Shown here: positions 26,033 to 36,353 of the stretch, one piece after another | Layout of the letters: every line of letters begins with the position of its first letter | Numbering within the stretch: the first letter of the stretch is position 1 | Source of the DNA: Bacillus spongiae | GTDB taxonomy: Bacteria; Bacillota; Bacilli; Bacillales; Bacillaceae_K | Length of the DNA stretch: 64,000 nucleotides | Direction: 5' to 3' | Assembly: GCF_037120725.1 (NCBI RefSeq) | Contig: NZ_JBBAXC010000017.1 | Span: forward strand, 36,443 to 100,442 | Program-made: the position numbers and the translations under genes | The notes under the pieces: model-generated | What the model saw: only the letters and a program-made list of their open reading frames with translations | Database searches by the model: none | Told to the model about the DNA's origin: nothing

Positions 26033-26791
26033 GTGGTAAAGACTTATGAATTCTTTGTCTTCTTCAATCGAGTCGTTTGGAAAGAGAGTAAATTAGCGAT
26101 TATCTGGCCGATGATGCTACCCTTGATTACTTTTTTCCTAATCAACTATCGGTGGTTCTATGATAAGCCAGAATTCGACACAATGCTGTCCTATTTTGCT
26201 GGATTTTGGGCATTTATCATTGTGACCGTATTTCTGAACGGAGTCGGTTTACGGTTGTCTATTTTCAGAGAAACGGGTTTTTTGAAAAGTTTTACGTATA
26301 TGACAGGATCTAAGAATCCTATTGTGTTTGGACTACTTATGAATCAAATGGCGCTTGGGTTTGTTTCGTTGATTATTTTCACTGTTATTAACGGAGCTAT
26401 TTTCAATCTACCCGTCCTTACATTACTGTTTTTGGTAACCTGTATTTATGTGTTAGTCGCATTGCCGATTTTCTTATTAATGATGTGGTTGCCTTCGGTT
26501 GCGGTGCGAGCGACGACAATCTATTCCATCAGCAATATGTTAATCTTTCCTGCAACCTTCATTGCTGTTTATCGAGATGTCATCCAATTTCCGTTATTAA
26601 ACTTTCTTTTTAGTCTGAATCCAGTCGAATATGTGTATCGAATGTCTATTTTATTAAGTAACGCATTTGACTTAACTAACATTGCGACGTATAACAATTG
26701 GATTATACTGGCCATTTCTGTCCTTTATTCCATCATTGGCATCGTTTGTTGGAAAAGACTGAAGCTCGTATCAACAATGGTCAGAACATAA
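26033..26791 (+). CDS. ABC-2 type transporter permease
   Basis: 252 residues from a GTG at 26033, behind GAGAGGGG. Six hydrophobic segments, the first after a short amphipathic N-terminus (WKESKLAIIWPMMLPLITF), give the ABC-2 exporter permease pattern. It occupies the position of McbE in the microcin B17 operon. Together with the downstream ATPase it should export the modified peptide and may also protect the producer. The frame extends upstream into the YcaO gene, but that part has no ribosome site. Confidence 0.82.
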   Translation: MVKTYEFFVFFNRVVWKESKLAIIWPMMLPLITFFLINYRWFYDKPEFDTMLSYFAGFWAFIIVTVFLNGVGLRLSIFRETGFLKSFTYMTGSKNPIVFGLLMNQMALGFVSLIIFTVINGAIFNLPVLTLLFLVTCIYVLVALPIFLLMMWLPSVAVRATTIYSISNMLIFPATFIAVYRDVIQFPLLNFLFSLNPVEYVYRMSILLSNAFDLTNIATYNNWIILAISVLYSIIGIVCWKRLKLVSTMVRT

Positions 26792-26807
26792 TGGGAGGGA
26801 AGAATGA

Positions 26808-27518
26808 ATGATATCAGTAAAAGATGTAAATTATCGTTATCCAAAAGCGAAAAGTAATGTTTTAAACGATATAACCATGTCGTTTGACCAAGGTAAAGTA
26901 AACGTGATAGCTGGATTGAATGGGGCAGGAAAAACGACACTCTTTGATCTAATTACAGGGGTCTATCCGATACAAAATGGTGAATTTCAAAACGTACCAA
27001 AAATGGATGATATTCTTTATCAAATCCAAGGAACATTTCTTTCACAGATGATTCTTGGGCGAGATTATGCGAGGCTTGTATATAAAATTTCTGGTAAGAA
27101 GTTTCAAAAAGGATCTCCTTCAGCTTTCATTGATTTAGGGGATCAAAGGGAGAATACACTGCTTGAAAGGTTATGGAACCGTGAGCTCGGGCAAATGTCT
27201 GTCGGTGAGCGACGATGGCTCTATGTTACTCTGTTGTCTCAATTAGATAGAAAGATGTATTTGTTCGATGAGCCGACGAGTGCGATTGACCCGTCTTCAA
27301 GGCTGAAGATTTGCAAGCGGTTGGAAAGACTCGCCAAAGAACCCGGCAAAACCGTCATTATGTCGAGCCATCATCTACATGAATTAGAATTCATTGCCTG
27401 CAAACTATTTGTCATGAATAATGGTAGCGTTACATTCCAAGGATCCTATCATGAATTCCTATCAACCTTTGAAACAACGAATCCAGATATCGCTTTTGAT
27501 CACTGTATTAATCTATAG
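26808..27518 (+). CDS. ABC transporter ATP-binding protein
   Basis: 236 residues. Walker A is GLNGAGKTT, the signature is MSVGERRWL in place of the canonical LSGGQ, Walker B is MYLFDEPTS, and the switch His lies in MSSHHLHEL. It occupies the McbF position and is 16 bases after the permease. GGGAGG precedes the ATG. It is the last gene of the cluster; a strong terminator follows. Confidence 0.9.
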   Translation: MISVKDVNYRYPKAKSNVLNDITMSFDQGKVNVIAGLNGAGKTTLFDLITGVYPIQNGEFQNVPKMDDILYQIQGTFLSQMILGRDYARLVYKISGKKFQKGSPSAFIDLGDQRENTLLERLWNRELGQMSVGERRWLYVTLLSQLDRKMYLFDEPTSAIDPSSRLKICKRLERLAKEPGKTVIMSSHHLHELEFIACKLFVMNNGSVTFQGSYHEFLSTFETTNPDIAFDHCINL

Positions 27519-27524
27519 AAGGAG

Positions 27525-27554
27525 CGCAATTCATCCTTGAATTGCGTTTTTTTT
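27525..27554 (+). terminator. Terminator of the peptide cluster
   Basis: CGCAATTCA pairs with TGAATTGCG around TCCT, followed by eight T residues. Confidence 0.93.
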
Positions 27555-27599
27555 GAGAAGGAAATATGGTACTCATTGTCCTGTAATTGAAAGGCATTT

Positions 27600-28060
27600 T
27601 TCGTTCTTCGTTCAATGGTTGCAAATGTTAGAAGGGGTTGTCAAAAGTGAAGCTACCTTATTAAAAAGTCCCTAAAAGGAAGGAAAAGTTTAGGCTGGAA
27701 GCCAAAGAAACGAGGAGGAAGAGATAAAGAGGGGGGGAGCAATCTTCATATAGCAGTTGTGGTCGCCCAAGACCATAGTGGTTAAGTTAACGCTCAAGAA
27801 GCTGGAACTGTCGAGTAAGAGCGGAAGGAATTAATGCGGTAATCGGTAGCTAAATTGACCCGTCTTCTTTGTTATGCCAGGATACTGCCACGAACAACAA
27901 GAAATTTGCTCTGAAACAAGAACCCATTGACGTGAGCAAAGTAAGAAGGTGGCGGACAAAGAGAGTAAAACCAGATGCTACTCAGTGCCTGCCAAGACTT
28001 AAATTGTCTTACCGTAAAAATTTTGTGTGGGGTATATGTAATTCTCTTTTTTTCATAATC
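27600..28060 (+). pseudogene. Decayed IS1595-family transposase
   Basis: Pieces in shifting frames read GWKPKKRGGRDKEGG, then HIAVVVAQDHSG, then DPSSLLCQDTATNNKKFA, in the order seen in the DDE domain of IS1595-type transposases (RKPRKRGG...VLVAQDR...LCTDSH). Stops and frameshifts interrupt it and no terminal repeats are evident. It lies immediately downstream of the peptide cluster. Confidence 0.65.
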
Positions 28061-28314
28061 GAATATAAATTTCCTTAAATAAGCTGCCCTCTTACTTGAG
28101 GAGGTCATAGGTTATATAATACCATGAAAGTAAATAATTCTTTGTCTGTTCCATAAGCCACATTGTCGACGAAAAAAGAGCCAATTGAAAAGAACATCTG
28201 TCGGTTTAAAAACCAACAACATCATGTCGAACCAACTCGTTATTGCGGGGACTCAGTCAGGGCCCGAATCGAAGTGTGTTCTTAGGCGAAAGTGTATCAG
28301 GTAAAGAGATAGAG

Positions 28315-28346
28315 AAGAGCTAAGCGAATTCACCGCGTCAGCTCTT
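28315..28346 (-). terminator. Terminator of the AlkX-like gene
   Basis: AAGAGCT pairs with AGCTCTT with an additional GCG/CGC pairing inside; on the minus strand it follows the stop of the 28359 gene. Confidence 0.6.
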
Positions 28347-28358
28347 TTATCTTCTTAC

Positions 28359-29561
28359 TTAATTCAAATCGGATTGATCGATGACGATACTTTTGACTTG
28401 GTTGAAGGCAGCAAACCGTTCTAGTGCTTCATGCATTTCTCGTTTCAAATGATTCGTCTTCTTTACACAAGGTTCGAGCTGCAGTAAGCGAACGTGCAAT
28501 GTTCCGCTCTTGCGATCAAGGCTTGGGTCCATTCGTCCAATCAATTGATCTCCATATAAAATCGGCATGGCATAGGGACCATATTTCCGTTTTGCCTTAG
28601 GAGTGTAAATCTCCCACTTATAATCGAAATCAAACAAATCGCTTATTCGCTCACGTCGCCAAAGTAAATTATCAAGCGGTGCTAAAAATGAAACAGGACC
28701 TTTAATCGGTGCAGTGTCTTTAAAGGACTTCAATTCATCTAAATCTTCCGCCAACATATAATATGCCCGTTTGATGCCCACCACATCTAAAGGAATGACG
28801 GTATCGCTCTGAATGCGTCGATCCACCTCAGCCCTCCGTTCAGTTGCGTTCATCTTTTGCCAGCCAAAACGAGGGTCTCTTTGATCAAAAACCCGATAAG
28901 CCCGTAAGTATTTATTAATTAATGCTTCACGAGCATCCGCTTCATCAATCTCTTTCGCTTCCTTCACAAAGTCATCAGGAATACTTCCTTCTGTCATAGC
29001 AAAGAAACGTTCTGTTCTTTCTCTATGAACGACCCGAATCACACCCGCATCCACGAGAAGGTTCAGTGCGAGAGAACTGTCTTTCGTTTTTGGCATTTGA
29101 TTATCCCAATAGCCACGCACGCGGTTTTCAGACTTGAATGCACGAGAAGGGAGCGGACCTTCAGACGCCAATCGATTAAGCACCGCACCCACTACAGGAC
29201 CGAGGTTTTTTAAAGGTTTTTCAACTTGTGCTAGAATCCGGTCGCGAATCGGTTCAAAGATTGGAAAGTCCTCAACTGGAATAACACAGGCAGCATTTGC
29301 AAAATACTCAAAGACCTTTCCATCAGAAAGGAGCTGATCCAATAGATTCGGATCATAGCCAGGAATACGCACTGCGAGGGCTAAATGCTGGTTTCGCTCC
29401 ACGACAGAAACGGGATCTAGTTGAACACACTCTAACCTGCGCAGCATTTGTAATACTGATGACACATCAGTTGTTCCATTCAGTTTTGGTTTTAATAAAT
29501 GTTGCTTGTGTAAAAGAAATCGTCTAAGGGTAATTCGGTCAACTGGATAAGGGATGGTCAT
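28359..29561 (-). CDS. YcaQ/AlkX-like winged-helix DNA glycosylase
   Basis: 400 residues of the HTH_42 (winged-helix, YcaQ/AlkZ) family. The motif QLDPVSVVERN near residue 45 fits the Q-phi-D catalytic signature of the AlkX branch, which removes crosslink or alkylation lesions; the AlkZ branch has Q-phi-Q. A C-terminal block FLAPLDNLLWRRER is also typical. The start is ambiguous: GGAGG precedes both a GTG (29567, spacing 5) and the ATG used here (spacing 11). The gene is monocistronic. Activity on specific lesions is inferred from family only. Confidence 0.8.
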   Translation of the reverse strand: MTIPYPVDRITLRRFLLHKQHLLKPKLNGTTDVSSVLQMLRRLECVQLDPVSVVERNQHLALAVRIPGYDPNLLDQLLSDGKVFEYFANAACVIPVEDFPIFEPIRDRILAQVEKPLKNLGPVVGAVLNRLASEGPLPSRAFKSENRVRGYWDNQMPKTKDSSLALNLLVDAGVIRVVHRERTERFFAMTEGSIPDDFVKEAKEIDEADAREALINKYLRAYRVFDQRDPRFGWQKMNATERRAEVDRRIQSDTVIPLDVVGIKRAYYMLAEDLDELKSFKDTAPIKGPVSFLAPLDNLLWRRERISDLFDFDYKWEIYTPKAKRKYGPYAMPILYGDQLIGRMDPSLDRKSGTLHVRLLQLEPCVKKTNHLKREMHEALERFAAFNQVKSIVIDQSDLN

Positions 29562-30037
29562 CTCCACAACTACCTCCGAAATATTTTTCCTAATCATATC
29601 ATTAATCACGTGAATAATTGACCCTCTATCGATAACTAATTAAGATAAAAAAGAATAGTCTGATAATCTTAGAGGGGAGAAAATTGACATAAGCTATGTT
29701 CCTACTCGCACATCTAATGAAAAGAATATTATTATGGGGACTGTTCCTTACTATGATAGATGTACTGTTTGTGTTAATCAACAAAAGGGAGCATTTGTAG
29801 AAAGTCTTAATGAGTTGAATAAAAAAACATGCTTTATCCTATTTTCAACACAAGCTTTTCTATTTTATCAGGTGTTATTTGCATCATTTTGATGAAACTT
29901 TTTATCTCTAACAGTTTGTTGAAGTACAGAAATTTATTCTAGCAAGCCTTTCCTAAAAAACGTAAAGAGGGAGTTGTGAGGGGCTGTCTGTTATTTTTCT
30001 TCCATGGCCGAGTTAGAACTTGATGATAAGATAAGCA
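29562..30037. other. Region with one unassigned open stretch
   Basis: 480 bases. A 69-codon plus-strand stretch (about 29683-29892) reads ISYVPTRTSNEKNIIMGTVP and contains RCTVC, with GGGGAG upstream, but no ATG, GTG or TTG in the right place. It is probably a gene fragment. Nothing else is recognised. Confidence 0.4.
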
Positions 30038-30066
30038 AAGAGCTATCCAAAAGGATAGCTCTTACT
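30038..30066 (-). terminator. Terminator of the ABC-F gene
   Basis: AAGAGCTATCC pairs with GGATAGCTCTT directly after the stop codon. Confidence 0.75.
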
Positions 30067-30068
30067 GT

Positions 30069-31706
<1,638 letters not shown>

Positions 31707-31859
31707 TTATACCATATATAAGTAAAAAGAATAGAAGAAAATCACTACAAGCTGAAGGGAAAATAGTGGACTGTTTTAGAAAAATTACATATAATGAAAT
31801 CAAAGTTGCTTTAAACCAAAATTATAGGGGTTATTCAACAAAAAAAGAAGGTGAAGGAA

Positions 31860-31982
31860 TTGAAACGACCAGATAACGACTATGCATTGCATGGAAAGAA
31901 GAATGTAAAGCCATATATTTTTCAGCTCATCCCAATTTCAGCTGCTGCAGGAGTCTATACAGTTGTTCAGTTCTTTTTATAA
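31860..31982 (+). CDS. Forty-residue membrane peptide
   Basis: 40 residues from a TTG with AAGGTGAAGGA immediately upstream. The N-terminus is basic and polar (KRPDNDYALHGKKNVK) and the C-terminal half is a hydrophobic helix (PYIFQLIPISAAAGVYTVV) that could span the membrane. It is not in recognised families. It lies between the divergent ABC-F gene and the MutS2-like gene. Coding is supported by the ribosome site and the charge pattern only. Confidence 0.45.
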   Translation: MKRPDNDYALHGKKNVKPYIFQLIPISAAAGVYTVVQFFL

Positions 31983-32338
31983 GTAATCTTCCTTTTTTCT
32001 GTTAACAAGTGGCAAATAAGGCGAATGTGAATATACTATATAGGGTGAAAAGCTATTTAACTTGTTTCGTTTTCTATTTGACTAGAGGAGCTTCAAACAG
32101 GACGCTCATTGACAAGGTACTTCCAAGGAGTTATGATGGAATAGAATTTAATGATAAGGAGTTTTGTTCTATGTTAGGTGTCGTTCTTAACTAATCCGTA
32201 ATTTCATACGGTCATTCTTGCAAGCAAATAAAAAACTATTTGCTTTAAATTACCAATTAAGATTGGGTTATTTAGTATGTGCAAGAAATGATAGTTAAGA
32301 ACAATGGTCATCACATAGCTCACAACGGGATATCTGTA

Positions 32339-32448
32339 AAGCTGTGTCTATTGACGCAGCTTTTTTTTCGCGTACACAGAATCGTCGTACTCCCGTCATG
32401 TCTACACGAAAAGACCGCAGTGAACATTGTTCACCTGCGGTCTTTTTT
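32339..32448 (+). promoter_or_regulatory. Attenuator-like leader of the MutS2-like gene
   Basis: Two terminator hairpins lie in series. The first is AAGCTGTGTC/GACGCAGCTT with eight T (32339-32368); the second is AAAGACCGCAG/CTGCGGTCTTT with inner TGAAC/GTTCA and six T (32410-32448). The right arm of the first (GACGCAG) could instead pair with CTGCGGTC of the second, giving an antiterminator. An ATG at 32398 reads in frame through the second hairpin into the gene (MSTRKDRSEHCSPAVFF). Layouts like this precede ribosome-targeted resistance genes. The mechanism is inferred. Confidence 0.65.
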
Positions 32449-32469
32449 ATTAAAAAGGAGGAAAAAGAA

Positions 32470-34395
32470 ATGAATCAAGAGATGATGAATATTTTACAGT
32501 TTCAACAGATTAAAGAGGAGATAGCAAGGTATGCCATAACAACAGAAGGGAAAACGAAAATAGTAGCATTAAACCCGAGCGTGAATAAGAAGAAAATAAT
32601 CGCTTGGAAAACAGAAGTTGTTGAAGCCTTAAGCGTTATTCAGAAAAGTCGTAGTGTTCCAATTCACGGATTAGAGGGAATGGAGCAGTTATTTAAACAG
32701 CTTAATAAAGGGGTTGCGCTTCGTGCCGACGTTTTAGTAAAGTTGGCGGGCTTTCTTGATCACTGTAGTAAATTGAAAAGATTTATGCAGGATAAGCAGT
32801 ATGTAGCACCTGTTATTTCGAGCTACGTGTATTCAATTGAAGAATTACCTTTTTTAGAAGAAGAGATTCAACGATGTATTCGTCATGCACAAGTAGATGA
32901 TTATGCAAGTAAGGCATTGCTAAAAATCAGAAAAGAATTAGCGATTGAAGAAGAAAGGTTAAAGTCGAAATTACAAAATGTTGTTCAATCAAAGAAATTC
33001 GCATTGTATTTACAAGAAGCGATTGTCAGTCAACGCAATGGAAAGTATGTCGTTCCAGTCAAAAAAGAGTATAAGCGAAAGGTTGATGGAAGTGTTGTAG
33101 ATATGTCTGCTTCCGGTTCAACTTTATATATAGAACCAGTCGAAATAGCCAACCAACAAGAAAAAATAGAAATGCTACGCTACCGGGAAGAAACAGAAAT
33201 GGAGAACATTTTACACTATTTAACTGGGTTAGTAGAGGCTAATCAACAAATTCTATCTGTTGCGACCGAAACAATGGTGACATATGATGTGATTTTTGCG
33301 AAAGCAAAATATAGTGAAATAATTGGTGGAAATACAGTTTTACTAAATGAATCTCACCGAATTCATTTAAAGAATGCAAAGCATCCATTGTTAGGAGAAC
33401 AAGCGATACCATTAAATGTTTCGCTAGGAGATGGAACACATGCACTTGTTATTACGGGACCAAACACCGGTGGGAAAACGGTGACGATAAAGACAGTCGG
33501 TTTATTGACATTGATGATGCAATCAGGTTTATTGCTTCCAGTCGACGAGGGGAGTGAAATGAGTATATTTCAAAATATATTTGTTGATATAGGAGATGGG
33601 CAAAGCATTGAACAAAATTTAAGTACCTTTTCTTCACGAATAAAGAGTATTATTGGGATTCTTTCTGAAACAAATGATCTTTCTTTAGTGTTGATTGATG
33701 AATTAGGCTCTGGGACTGATCCGAGTGAAGGCATGGGCTTAGCAATAGCCATTTTAGATGAATTATATGAAAAAGGCGCAACCATATTTGCGACGACTCA
33801 TTTTAATGAAATGAAGGAATTTGCCAATAATCGAGAAGGTTTTATCAATGGCTCCATGGAATTTGATTTAAATACGTTAAAGCCTACGTATCGATTGTTG
33901 ATCGGTAAAGGAGGAGACAGTCAAGCGTTTCAAATCGCTTTAAAGTTAGGGATGCACCATGAAATTATCGAAAAGGCTCATATGCTTACGTATAAAAAGG
34001 AAGCATCATTTGATCCGAATGACGACTTAGCTTTACGACAGCAAAAAGAGAGACAGCTTGCGAATAACCGATACACAAAGAGAGAAAAAAAGGAGAATTT
34101 AAAAAAGGGAGATGTAACGGTATTCAAAATGGGGGACAATGTGAAAATTCCATCTGAAAATGAACATGGGATTATCTACAAAGGGCCAAATGACAAGGGC
34201 AACTATATTGTTCAAGTGAAAGGAGAGAAAAAGGAATATAATCATAAGCGCTTGTCCCTCTATATTCGTGCAGAAGAATTGTACCCAGACGATTACGATT
34301 TCAACATTATTTTTTCATCCGTAGAGGACCGAAAAGTGGATCATCTCATGAACCGAAAGCATGTGGATGGATTGAAAATCGTGAAAGAAGAATAA
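32470..34395 (+). CDS. MutS2-like ATPase lacking the Smr domain
   Basis: 641 residues. The N-terminal and clamp regions are of the MutS2 type (YVVPVKKEYKRKVDGSVVDM, SASGSTLYIEP). The ATPase has Walker A GPNTGGKT at 330-337 and Walker B LVLIDELGSGTDPSEG. A short coiled coil and a KOW-like segment (KKGDVTVFKMGDNVKIP) follow, but the C-terminal Smr nuclease-like domain of canonical MutS2 (about 785 residues) is absent. B. subtilis MutS2 acts on collided ribosomes. AAAAAGGAGG precedes the ATG. The frame is open upstream through the leader to 32344. Confidence 0.88.
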   Translation: MNQEMMNILQFQQIKEEIARYAITTEGKTKIVALNPSVNKKKIIAWKTEVVEALSVIQKSRSVPIHGLEGMEQLFKQLNKGVALRADVLVKLAGFLDHCSKLKRFMQDKQYVAPVISSYVYSIEELPFLEEEIQRCIRHAQVDDYASKALLKIRKELAIEEERLKSKLQNVVQSKKFALYLQEAIVSQRNGKYVVPVKKEYKRKVDGSVVDMSASGSTLYIEPVEIANQQEKIEMLRYREETEMENILHYLTGLVEANQQILSVATETMVTYDVIFAKAKYSEIIGGNTVLLNESHRIHLKNAKHPLLGEQAIPLNVSLGDGTHALVITGPNTGGKTVTIKTVGLLTLMMQSGLLLPVDEGSEMSIFQNIFVDIGDGQSIEQNLSTFSSRIKSIIGILSETNDLSLVLIDELGSGTDPSEGMGLAIAILDELYEKGATIFATTHFNEMKEFANNREGFINGSMEFDLNTLKPTYRLLIGKGGDSQAFQIALKLGMHHEIIEKAHMLTYKKEASFDPNDDLALRQQKERQLANNRYTKREKKENLKKGDVTVFKMGDNVKIPSENEHGIIYKGPNDKGNYIVQVKGEKKEYNHKRLSLYIRAEELYPDDYDFNIIFSSVEDRKVDHLMNRKHVDGLKIVKEE

Positions 34396-34409
34396 TCAAT
34401 TGTATAATA

Positions 34410-34450
34410 AAAAGACGAGTAATAACTATGTCGAGTACTCGTCTTTTTTA
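34410..34450 (+). terminator. Terminator of the MutS2-like gene
   Basis: AAAAGACGAGTA pairs with TACTCGTCTTTT and is followed by T residues. Confidence 0.9.
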
Positions 34451-35126
34451 TTGGTTGTTTTTTTAGTCATTCTGTATAACGGGAAGTATAATGCGTTTTT
34501 AGGAACAAGTTAATAACTTCTACAATCGATTGAAAGAATGGATGGAATGATTTCAAGGTGTAAGTTTGAAATTTATCTCATTGGTCGTGTTAGCTTGAAT
34601 TAGGAAAAGGTTTAACAATTTGATAAACGAGTAGAGAAAATGTTTAGAAGTAAATAAGAAAAAACCTCTTTATTGTGGAGTCATTTGCATAATGAGATAT
34701 CAGTATAATTATCATATTTTTTTCAATAGTTCGTTCGTATACTACTTTTTATCTGCAAATCTTTCCATTTCTTTTAGTTCTTTTTAGATAGTCCAGTAGA
34801 AATGTTTCAACTTTAGTGCTCTTTCCCTACAGTTAAATGAGATACAAAGTCTTTGAGTTCAAACTACTGTTTTACAATGTCTTCTGACGGTGAAATATCT
34901 TGCACTATTTTTTGTTGCAAGATTTGTAAATTATTTGAGTCGACACTCAAATAGAAAATGTTATTGCAAAAATAACTATAGCTTATTTTTATATTACCAA
35001 GAGATGTAATTATTGTATGAAAGGCTTTATAATATGAGTAACTACGGTTCTAAATTTCTAACAATAAGTGGTGTAAATCGTATTATTATTTGCCTTTATG
35101 ATATATAAAAGATTGGATGATATTAA
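34451..35126. other. AT-rich intergenic region with an inverted repeat
   Basis: 675 bases without a gene. It holds a perfect 8-bp inverted repeat, ATTTGAGT-CGAC-ACTCAAAT at 34933-34952, and a CTTGCA/TGCAAG hairpin about 30 bases before it. Neither is followed by a T-run, so an operator or a decayed element is possible. Confidence 0.4.
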
Positions 35127-35600
35127 ATGTTGGAAACTCCGCTAAGTCATATAAAATTATTTGTTAATGAAAAAGAAATGGATTTCACACCAATAAAATT
35201 AGAAAAATTAGACATCTTGTGTCCTAATGTGAATGGAAGGTACTTGATTCAATATGAATATAAAGCTGAATATATAAATCAAACAATCAAATGTTGTATA
35301 CCCAAGATAAACATAGAAGGAGATGTTGAGAGTGGTGAAAGACTAGAAGCGATTTCTTTCTATAAAAACAATAGTAAGCTCACCATAGGAGCAGAGGGTG
35401 AGTTTGTTGATGCGGATCCTTCTTATCGTGACCATTATTTTAGTTATAATGGGGATTATTTACCAAATGGAATTGAATATCAAACTAATAAGAAAACAAA
35501 GGATAGGATCTTTCAATTTGGTGTTAGTTGGATCCATCCATGTACTGGTGACAATGATATTCAAACTTGGTTTGGTGCTGATCCTACTCTAATGCCATAG
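35127..35600 (+). CDS. Hypothetical protein, possibly immunity-like
   Basis: 157 residues, acidic and cytoplasmic, not recognised with certainty. The C-terminal stretch QFGVSWIHPCTGDNDIQTW looks conserved in character, with a Trp/Pro/Cys-rich end such as is seen in small Bacillus proteins near toxin systems. The ribosome site is weak (GGATGAT). It precedes a small lipoprotein gene by 165 bases. Confidence 0.5.
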   Translation: MLETPLSHIKLFVNEKEMDFTPIKLEKLDILCPNVNGRYLIQYEYKAEYINQTIKCCIPKINIEGDVESGERLEAISFYKNNSKLTIGAEGEFVDADPSYRDHYFSYNGDYLPNGIEYQTNKKTKDRIFQFGVSWIHPCTGDNDIQTWFGADPTLMP

Positions 35601-35765
35601 ATGTATAACACTCTGTAGAGTGATAAAGGGATATGGAATACCAAATGAACAGATTAGGAAGATGCAATTCCATGTTGAAATAGGCTACTAAATATCATTA
35701 AGCTTGGTGTTTAGTAGAGTTGGTTAAATGTTAGCTCAATCTGTGATGGACGTGGAGAGATGAAT

Positions 35766-36134
35766 ATGAGTTTTTCAAAAATACTACTTACGCTTAGTAC
35801 CTTGTCTATCTTTTTAGCTGGTTGTTACGGAGAAATACTTTCACCAAACCCAACTCCAAAAGATTTTCTTAAGTATGAAAATGCTGATATATTTCTTTTG
35901 AATGAGTATGTATATTCAAATGCGCAGGATTTGGAATGGGTATCGAAATTAGAATATAAATTAGGGGAACAGGTGGGGGAAATCACAAACAAAGCAGATA
36001 GGTCTTTCAATTTTAAGAATGGTACAGCAAATAAATTGCCAATTGGAACAAAGATATACGGAACAAATACACCAGCATACATTGCAATCGTTAATGGAAG
36101 AGAAATCCCCTATTTGAAAATGGTAGAAGGATAA
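35766..36134 (+). CDS. Small lipoprotein
   Basis: 122 residues from the ATG at 35766, which lies 8 bases after GGAG; the ATG at 35760 overlaps the ribosome site. A type II signal ends in FLAGC, so the mature protein is anchored at the outer face of the membrane. The body (residues 25-120) resembles the small lipoproteins of Bacillus with a beta-rich fold (KLPIGTKIYGTNTPAYIA). Function unknown. Confidence 0.65.
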   Translation: MSFSKILLTLSTLSIFLAGCYGEILSPNPTPKDFLKYENADIFLLNEYVYSNAQDLEWVSKLEYKLGEQVGEITNKADRSFNFKNGTANKLPIGTKIYGTNTPAYIAIVNGREIPYLKMVEG

Positions 36135-36165
36135 ACCGTATTAAAATTCTTTCAAAGAAAACGAA

Positions 36166-36325
36166 GAGGCTGGGACAAAACTAAATGTACCATTCTCTAA
36201 GCCAAATAATTTCTTATCTAACAAGAGTTATAATTAAAAAAACCGAACTATAATGGAACTCTATTTTAGAGTTTTTCATTATAGTTCGGTTTTTCCTTTG
36301 GCTGGAATACTTCTGTCCCAGCCTC
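36166..36325. repeat. 160-bp nested inverted repeat (GAGGCTGGGACA element)
   Basis: Outer arms are GAGGCTGGGACA (36166-36177) and TGTCCCAGCCTC (36314-36325). Inside them is a second perfect stem, AACCGAACTATAATG/CATTATAGTTCGGTT (36241-36255/36277-36291), with AGAGT/ACTCT at the tip. The outer motif recurs in intergenic DNA of many Firmicutes. It separates convergent genes and can act as a two-way terminator. Confidence 0.75.
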
Positions 36326-36353
36326 ATTTTGATTGATAAAAACAACTAAACGC

